Source: Eleusine coracana subsp. coracana (taxonomy: Eukaryota; Streptophyta; Magnoliopsida; Poales; Poaceae). From it: a stretch of DNA of 64,000 bases. The stretch is taken from positions 15,902,501 through 15,966,500 of the forward strand of contig CM064417.1 in assembly GCA_032690845.1 (NCBI GenBank), given 5' to 3'. Positions 57,762-64,000 of the stretch are shown here, one piece after another. The first letter of the stretch is position 1; the number at the start of each line of letters is the position of its first letter. A model generated the notes under the pieces. The model was given only the letters and a program-made list of their open reading frames with translations, had not been told where the DNA came from and made no database searches. The position numbers and the translations under genes are program-made.

Positions 57762-60144
57762 TACATCAACAATTGACGATGAGATGGCAACTACATCGCT
57801 AGTGAGAGCTGTAACATAAAGTCCCTATCGTCAAGCTTCTGACTATAAACAAAGCACTGCCAGGAGATGGCCTGGATTATCATTTCCCTTTTTCCTTTAT
57901 TAATTAATTGCAAGCATAGGTTTTTATGATATATTTGGCTTCAGGTATGTTTGGTCACTAACCCTTTTAGGTGAGGATTGAAAAGAACGATGGATACACT
58001 ATGCCTGAGAACATGGGAGCTGCATCAACTTGACACCTTGGTACTTTTGGTGATGGAACATGCTACGAGAAGGCTGCAACACTACACACTTGGTTTATTG
58101 TGTCTGTGTGATACAAAAATCAAAGTGTGGGGGAGTTCTGTAAGTATCACGCATTAAGTTCCATTCGTGCGAACTTTCCTCTTGGTTTATAGTTGTTAGT
58201 TCCTACATTCATGCCTTGCTAAAAAAAAGAAGAAAAAAAAGTTCCATTCGTGCGAACTTTCCTCTTGGTTTATAGTTGTTAGTTCCTACATTCATGCCTT
58301 TCTAAAAAAAAGAAGAAAAAAAAGAATGGCGCTTTAGTTCATTTCCTTTTATTTCCTTTCAATTCAATTATGTTGCGTGCCTTGAAAAAGATAAATAAAA
58401 AAAAATAACTTAATAATTTAGTTGACTCTACGGGGCCCATAAAGCCAGTAGAGTCTGTTTTTTTAACCCTTTTGTTTGTTTTTCTTGTGTCAAATAAAAG
58501 TGCAGGCAAGTGAACAAGTGTGGGGGAGATCCTCAGGATTCTCGACGTGCAACAAAGGACTTCATCGGTTGACATATAATGAACAACGCCACACAGAGCA
58601 CCACGCCATACAGTGACCAAGTTAGACGTCAGGATGATTCAGCCGAACCCTCTGGGTCGACCGAACCCACTTGGCCCTACTCGGCATCATCTACTAGTGC
58701 GACAGTTTTACGTGTCTTATCCCTATATCTCCCTGTTTTGTGCATTAATTTAATTTTCCTAGAACATATTGATAAAATGTAAACTAGAAAATTAAAATCA
58801 ACCTTGATGACCTCCCAATTATTCAAAGTTTTCCATGGTTGGCTTGCATGCTCTTTATTCCTTACTCCTATGACAATACTAGTGGATTATATTCATAGGA
58901 ACCTCATGCTACCTAAGTTGTTGACTAGTGAGATATGGTTTGATGAAGTGATTCTTGCTCTCTATTGCATATAGTACTTGGTAATTCTTTTTGAAAATTA
59001 AAACTTATAAGCTTACTCCTCAATGATTAGGAATTTCCCACCAGAGACCATATGATAGATTTATTTGAAAAAATCTTATGCATATGCTGCTTGTGTCTTC
59101 ATTGAGCCTTGTCAAATTGTTGTGACCCTTGTGAGATGCTTGTTATGTATTGTTGATCAAATTCATGTGCACATTCCCCTGATATGTTAATCTTCTACAT
59201 TGGAAGTTAGCATAACCATCATTATCATCATCCATTCATGCACCGAAAGAATTACTCCATGATTATCTTGTCATGACTCTCTTTCAATTGTTCCCATAGA
59301 AGGCATGGCTATAAAAAAAAAATGCTCTCAATCCTTGAGCATAAAGAAAGAGAGAAAAGAAATAGCCATGCCCAATATCATTTCAAGGAAAGAGAGAGTC
59401 TACACATAAAGGAGTATTCATCCACCTCCATCATCCGTTTCCTTCCATATGCTGCTCTTCCACTCCGGAAGATAGCATCACACATATCCATCAACCACCC
59501 ACAAAATATAGTGCTCCACTAATTTGATAAACTCCTTCTCCAATTATCCTTGGAAAAAGAGACATGGGTTGTCATGTATTCAAAAAAAAGAAAAAAGAAG
59601 AAGAAGATAGATAGCCCATGTTCTCAAATAGAAGAGAGGGAGGATTTCAAAAGAAGTACCCATATTTCACCACTACATCCATTCCATCAATACATGTGCA
59701 CATACTTGATTGATGATTCATGATTTGTTTTCTCCTTGGATCCGGTTTTTGACTTTGTAACACATGAAGCACATGTATGCCTTCTTTTTATTCCCTACTC
59801 TAAGCTCCACATAAGCCTATCTTTAGAAGTAGGAACAAAAAGAGGCAACAACAAAAGCCTTGGTGAAGATCCACACACAAATACGAGTGACTTGAGAGAA
59901 TCATTAGAGGAGTACAACTTTGTTTTACTTTTGAAAATTTTTCAAAAACCCAAGTTACTTAGCACAAGGAGCAGAGATGATCATAATCTATATCATTCCA
60001 CTCTTCAACCACCCAAGGGGACATGGTAGACACTTCAGAGTCCATTGGTACAGGTACAGTTTAATTTGCATGCTAGCATCATACCATTTGAAGTATTTGA
60101 TCCACCTTAGTCCTTTTCCTTTTCTCGAGGACGAGCAAAGGCTA
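57762..60144 (+). other. internal non-coding tail of the second Ty3 element
   Basis: This is AT-rich DNA without coding potential. It includes an 83-bp tandem duplication (58158-58323), GTGTGGGGGAG purine tracts near 58124 and 58519, a palindrome pair at 58643/58661, and scattered AAAGAGA-rich stretches. Repeated GTGTGGGGGAG tracts are seen upstream of the 3' LTR in related grass elements, as I remember them. Confidence 0.5.
58158..58323 (+). repeat. 83-bp tandem duplication, two nearly identical copies
   Basis: Copies start at 58158 and 58241 with GTTCCATTCGTGCGAAC and end in an A-rich AAAGAAGAAAA stretch. I see one difference (CCTTGCT versus CCTTTCT), so the duplication is recent. Confidence 0.93.
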
Positions 60145-60158
60145 AGTGTGGGGGAGTT
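60145..60158 (+). other. polypurine tract before the 3' LTR
   Basis: AAGTGTGGGGGAGTT ends directly at the LTR start (60159), as expected for plus-strand priming. Confidence 0.8.
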
Positions 60159-61355
60159 TGTTGATGGTCACTAAATACCAAATCTGACCGTCAAATACTT
60201 GCATAAAACAATAAAAGTAAAGAACCAACATAGTGGTAGGAGTTTATTACTGACGAATTCCACGAGTGTTGGTGAATATTTGCTTGCAGAAGATTTACCC
60301 AAGTAATTAAAGGAAAATCCATATCATCAATAGAGAAAGCACACTTCCAGCCAATCAGAGCCAAGCATAAGGATCCAGTGACCCACTTTTGAGAGAAAAC
60401 CGACATAACCCACCGCCTTACGGTGCCAGAAGGGACAAGGGGCCACCCATCAGGGACCTAGAGTAGGGGGGATACGTAGGCCCACAACCCCTGTTCGGCC
60501 GAATAGGTGGGTCCCTCCATGGTGCACTGTCTCCACGTGTCATCTCCTGGTGCCTCCTCAAGGTCGGTTGTGCGCGTTTGGTGGAAGTTACCGACTCCAG
60601 AACCGCCTTTGGGTGCTATATAAGGAAGGGAAGGGCCTCACTCTCAAAACACTTCAAGATTAGTTTAGTGCTTCATTTCCTAAAGGCTTTAGCACTGCCA
60701 AAGTGCTTAGAAAATAGAGAGAGAGTGAGGGGAAGTCCGGAGGAGGAGTGGGCCTGTCCACCTCTTCTCCACGCTTGTACCTCGACGGATGCTTACCATA
60801 TTTAGTAAGTCTTCTTGATTCCTTTCTTGGTATTTAAGTTTCCTTTTAAAGTAAGTTATATACTTAATTGCTTTGCTAGCTCAATGCTCTATTTAGTTAG
60901 AGACCTTAGTCTTATATCATCGTAGCTAAAGATTAAGGAAGTAATTGAAAGCATAGATGTGGTGTCTAGGATGTAGGTTACCTTTTTTTATCATGTAGTC
61001 CACGGATTGCTAGAGGTAGGCAGTAGGTGGTGACACCCCTATCTGTCCTTTAAAATCCTCCATGTTCGGCTACGCAATAGTCTATTGGTCGGAATCGCAC
61101 TGTGGATGCAGGGGAAAACCGGATGCCCAATGTAAGCAACCTAGTAATACTCTTACCTTCATTGGGACCTTATAACCATTAGAGATCCTCTCTACCCAGA
61201 GCCGCATTTATCTTGGTATCCTTGGTTGAACTAGAACTGAAGATTAGGCACACATGTTCCCTACGGATTCGATACCTTGGAATACTCCTAGGTGAAAGCT
61301 ACTTCGGTATTCATATGCTTGCGGATTTATTCTGTTGTCGTTAAAATATCCAACA
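60159..61355 (+). repeat. 3' LTR of the second pol-less Ty3 element (1197 bp)
   Basis: It begins TGTTGATGGTCAC and ends ATCCAACA, followed by the GACCG duplication (61356-61360). It is the longer LTR, and it holds one palindrome (about 60490) where the 5' LTR holds two. Confidence 0.92.
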
Positions 61356-61424
61356 GACCGCCACGGTTCGAGTGAGGAAGGGAGCTGTTCGAACGCGGCT
61401 TTAAATAATAGCTTGGGCACTTTA

Positions 61425-61629
61425 TAGCGGCGGTTGGCATTGCAAACTGCCGCTATAGTGTCATTTATAGCAGCGGTTGGAATTGTCAACCGCCGCTATA
61501 AACATTGGCCATTTATAGCGGCGGTTTCTTTCAGGGCAGGCCCCCACGGATCTTTAGCAGCGGCTCAAGTTGTGTTGCATCACTACGGGTTTTTTGGAGG
61601 CGCCGCTATAGAGCTGTTTTGTTGTAGTG
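61425..61629. repeat. right subterminal repeats and terminus of the CACTA element
   Basis: TATAGCGGCGGTTGG, AACTGCCGCTATAG, AACCGCCGCTATAA and TTAGCAGCGGCTCAAG mirror the left array. The last 49 bp (61581-61629) start CACTACGGG and end TTGTAGTG. Confidence 0.85.
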
Positions 61630-61632
61630 GAT

Positions 61633-62719
61633 ATAGAGACAAATATCTGAATAGGGCAAGACAGAGTGAGATTAGCATGCATGTGTTGATTTATTAAGGT
61701 GACCAGGCAATCAAAACAAATAACCCCATTATCTAAATATAGTATGGTTGGTTATATATCATGAACATTATCGAGGAAAACTAGGATCAAGGAGATTTGA
61801 ATTTCACATATAAAATATGCGGATGGTTGTCCATATGGCAAATAAGGAAGAAAATGAGAAAGACTTACCTTCACCATGGAACCATTTCGCTCCATAATAG
61901 AAGCAGGGTGCGCCTTCTTCGGAACATGATGCGTCTTTGGCAGGTTGTGTAAACCTTGTGAAACAGGTCATCTGTATCACGTCCCGATCTCTCCTCTTTA
62001 TATGATCTATACTTTCTTGCTAGTATTTTAGAAAGTAAAAAAAGGCAAGTAGTATATCAGTACAATGGAAATAGAAGTTCTAATCAGCAAAAGAAAGAAG
62101 TATTACGTTTCCCATTAAAAACTATCTCATCCTCACCATCCTATGTTTCGTAGCCTACATACACATCCCGGTTCCGTTTATTGAAATCTTTCTCTGTAAG
62201 AATGAAGTTGTACATATATGCACTAACCATCATTATTTGTGTAAGAATGAAGTTGTACATATATGCACTAACCATCATTATTTGTGTTTAGATCTTTTAG
62301 GGTTCATATACCAAAATATAATTTTAGGTCCTCAATGACAGACCTCGCAGTTCTAATAGCCGTTGAATGCAAATCTGATATAGAAACATTATGTAAATGC
62401 ATTGATAAAACACAAATAATCATCTAAAATAAAGTACTATAGCGGGAATGGATTCCCCTATTAAATGCATCCTTTCTGATGAGATACTCGATTGTCCATG
62501 TTATTTGCTAAATCATTACCTGAAAAGTAACAAATTGCAAAAGTTAGTTGTTGTTATCAAATGAAAATATGGTGGATGTGCTTGTGCTTATGTATACCAT
62601 TGCCTTTTCTTCTCTTTTACGCTTCCTCCACTCTTGCTGGTATGCCCGTTGATAGGCATGCTTCTTCGCAAGTAGATTAGCTTCTAGGGTAATACAACTA
62701 TCCTCTGTCTGGACAACCG
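61633..62719. other. unassigned stretch between the CACTA element and the chromovirus
   Basis: AT-rich, no gene recognised. A 45-bp tandem duplication lies at 62196-62285. Confidence 0.4.
62196..62285 (+). repeat. 45-bp tandem duplication, two copies
   Basis: GTAAGAATGAAGTTGTACAT starts identical units at 62196 and 62241. I see no mismatch between them. Confidence 0.93.
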
Positions 62720-63037
62720 TGTTAGCAATTCCTCCATGGAGAGAAGAGGGACAAGGGAATCATGGGAGGAAGAAGCTTGGGGAGGAAGAAGGTTGCTTAG
62801 CACCAGAGAATTGGAAAAGTAGTTGGTTACAGTTCTGTTGATTTCGTTCCCGCTTCCTCACGCACTCGTTGCTTACATAGCCATGGCGTGGCGCATAGAA
62901 CTCACGCACGCACCCACTGTGGGCTGGACATGAAAAGGTTAGGCTTTGAGGGCCGGTTACTACGTCTTGGGCTGAACAAAGTAGCTTCTTTGTTCCTCTG
63001 TTGGGCTCCCGCCGAAGGCATGGGGGCAGTGCTAACA
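62720..63037 (-). repeat. 3' LTR of the chromovirus (318 bp)
   Basis: In plus orientation it starts TGTTAGCAATTCC and ends CAGTGCTAACA, next to the polypurine tract. The partner LTR is outside the window, so the outer edge is inferred from the TG dinucleotide. Confidence 0.7.
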
Positions 63038-63049
63038 CCCCCCTTCCTT

Positions 63050-64000
63050 TAGAGCCTTCTAGACCCCAAGCAGGTGCATCAGGAAACACTTGCTTGATTG
63101 CTTCAAGGTCTTCCCACGTCGCCATAGACACGGGCCAAGACGACCATTTGATGAGGACTTGGGGCCCGACTGGAGACCCTTGGACGATAGATGGCGAGCC
63201 AGCACTCGTTTGGGTACCTGTAGATCATTTTCCTGCAATGGTAAGTCATGAATTATTAATCTCCCACTACCTGCAGCCTTCTTCAGCTGGGACACATGGA
63301 AGACAGGATGAATCAACGAATGGTGTGGCAATTGAAGCTTGTAAGCAACGTGACCAATGCGAGCAATGATCTTGTAAGGACCAAAGAACTTGAATGCCAA
63401 CTTATGATTAGCGTAAGGTGCTAGCAACGACTGAACATAGGGTTGAAGCTTCAAGAAAACCATATCAACCATCAAAATTGACGTTCAGAACGATGCTTAT
63501 CTACTTGCTTTTTCATTCTTTCCTTAGCTCAGAATAGATGTTGTTTGAGCAGGCCCTGGATGACTTGCTTCTTCTAGCCGAAACTAGCTGGATCATGGAC
63601 ATCGCAATCATCACCAGAGATACCCAAATGCCTGGGCTTGTAGCCATACAGTGCCTTAAAAGGGGACATGTTGATAGAGGAGTGATCTCTGGTGTTGTAC
63701 CAAAACTCTGCCATTGGAAGCCATTGACTCCACTTTCTTGGGCAAGCATGAGCAAAACAGCGTAAATTAGTCTCCAAACATTGGTTTATGCGATGTGTGT
63801 GGCCATCCGTCTGGGGATGATAGGCCGAGCTCATCTTGACTTGAACTTCTTCCAACCTAAACAACTCTCGCCAAAGCAAACTTGTGAATAGTTTGTCACG
63901 ATCAGTGATGATGGATGAAGGGAGACCATGTAACCTGCACACCTAGTCGATGAACAACTTAGCCACTGAGGCAGCCGTGTAAGGATGATGCAGAGAAATG
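63050..64000 (-). pseudogene. chromovirus integrase and chromodomain, broken
   Basis: Integrase inserts the DNA copy, and the chromodomain steers it to chromatin. The core (63942-63574, entering from the right edge) has SSIITDRDKLFTSLLWREL, with the second catalytic Asp, and then SSAYHPQTDGHTHRIN. The catalytic Glu of the usual DGQTE is replaced by His. WLPMAEFWYNT follows. The C-terminal part (63475-63059) has LLAPYANHKLAFKFFGPY and PVFHVSQLKK. The chromodomain-like end is in another frame (63131-63050), with MATWEDLEAIKQVFPDAPAW, so at least one frameshift has occurred. The element cannot make a working integrase from this copy. Confidence 0.88.

Larger units (their letters stand above)
54195..61355 (+). 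mobile_element. non-autonomous Ty3 (Athila/Tat-like) retrotransposon, 7.2 kb
   Basis: The LTRs at 54195-55035 and 60159-61355, TSD GACCG, a primer site (55043-55060), a polypurine tract before the 3' LTR and a gag ORF define it. No reverse transcriptase, RNase H or integrase is present. The interior has gag, several protease-like segments and a long AT-rich tail. It is inserted in the CACTA element close to its right end and carries its own paired palindromes (TTCGGCCGAA type). Confidence 0.93.
44456..61629 (-). mobile_element. CACTA (En/Spm-type) transposon with nested Ty3 element
   Basis: The left end CACTACCACAAAACAGCTCT and the reverse complement of the right end, CACTACAACAAAACAGCTCT, differ at one site. 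Both sides carry GAT (44453-44455 and 61630-61632), the 3-bp CACTA duplication. AGCGGCGG and AACCGCCGCTA subterminal repeats fill 44480-44740 and 61425-61620 in both orientations. Coding remnants on the minus strand are a TNP2-like transposase (50.8-53.6 kb) and a Transposase_24/Ulp1 gene (44.9-48.7 kb). A 7.2-kb Ty3 element (54195-61355) sits between the right end and TNP2. Without it the transposon is about 10 kb. Confidence 0.95.
62720..64000 (-). mobile_element. Ty3 chromovirus, 3' end (continues beyond the window)
   Basis: On the minus strand this holds the integrase core, the integrase C-terminus, a chromodomain-like end, a polypurine tract (AAAGGAAGGGGGG, about 63038-63050) and a 3' LTR. 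The rest lies to the right. The left outer flank of the LTR is AACCG (62715-62719), which should recur beyond the right LTR if the element is complete. Confidence 0.88.

Overview
The window is plant nuclear DNA, most likely from a grass (Poaceae). The evidence is a spliced plant-type PARP2 gene that resembles the maize protein as I remember it, and dense nested transposons of families typical of grass genomes: CACTA with TTTGCC(G)TGTGCC-type or AGCGGCGG-type subterminal repeats, Stowaway and Harbinger-like MITEs, Athila/Tat-type and chromovirus Ty3 elements, a Ty1/copia element and an L1-type LINE. I see no bacterial, viral or organellar genes. The genus cannot be fixed from this sequence.

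Layout. 1-5288: the 5' two thirds of a PARP2-type poly(ADP-ribose) polymerase gene on the minus strand, twelve exons with consistent splice sites, running off the left edge before the catalytic domain. 5289-13906: mostly non-coding DNA with a 648-bp non-autonomous CACTA element (6411-7058), a Stowaway MITE (7173-7333) and unplaced repeat ends. 13907-14281: a small intronless minus-strand ORF whose start matches the APC/C subunit CDC26. 14790-33615: a three-layer nest. An L1-type LINE with a 16-bp target-site duplication (TSD) was split inside ORF1 by an LTR element now reduced to a solo LTR (17488-29356, TSD AAGAG). That LTR was in turn split by a complete 10.2-kb pol-less Ty3 element (18888-29052, TSD GTGAT). 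33632-40654: relics of copia elements, the larger one (about 35840-40654) keeping gag, protease, integrase, RT and RNase H remnants but only one LTR. 41811-42836: a Harbinger-like element with TAA TSD. 44456-61629: a 17-kb CACTA element (TSD GAT) with decayed TNP2 and Transposase_24/Ulp1 genes, itself holding a pol-less Ty3 element (54195-61355, TSD GACCG). 62720 to the right edge: the 3' LTR, chromodomain and integrase end of a Ty3 chromovirus.

Only PARP2 and perhaps the CDC26-like ORF look like host genes. Nearly everything else is mobile DNA, most of it broken. Both pol-less Ty3 elements have a primer-binding site resembling the 3' end of tRNA-Asp and would need pol proteins from another element.

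The most unusual signal is in the 18888-29052 element. A short palindrome (core GCCGATCGGC) occurs about 37 times, almost always as pairs whose centres lie 20-21 bp apart, about two turns of B-DNA. The pairs lie in both LTRs, in the internal non-coding DNA and inside its ORFs. The unrelated-in-sequence element at 54195-61355 carries its own paired palindrome (TTCGGCCGAA type), at 18-bp spacing, in an LTR and internally. I know of no description of this pattern.
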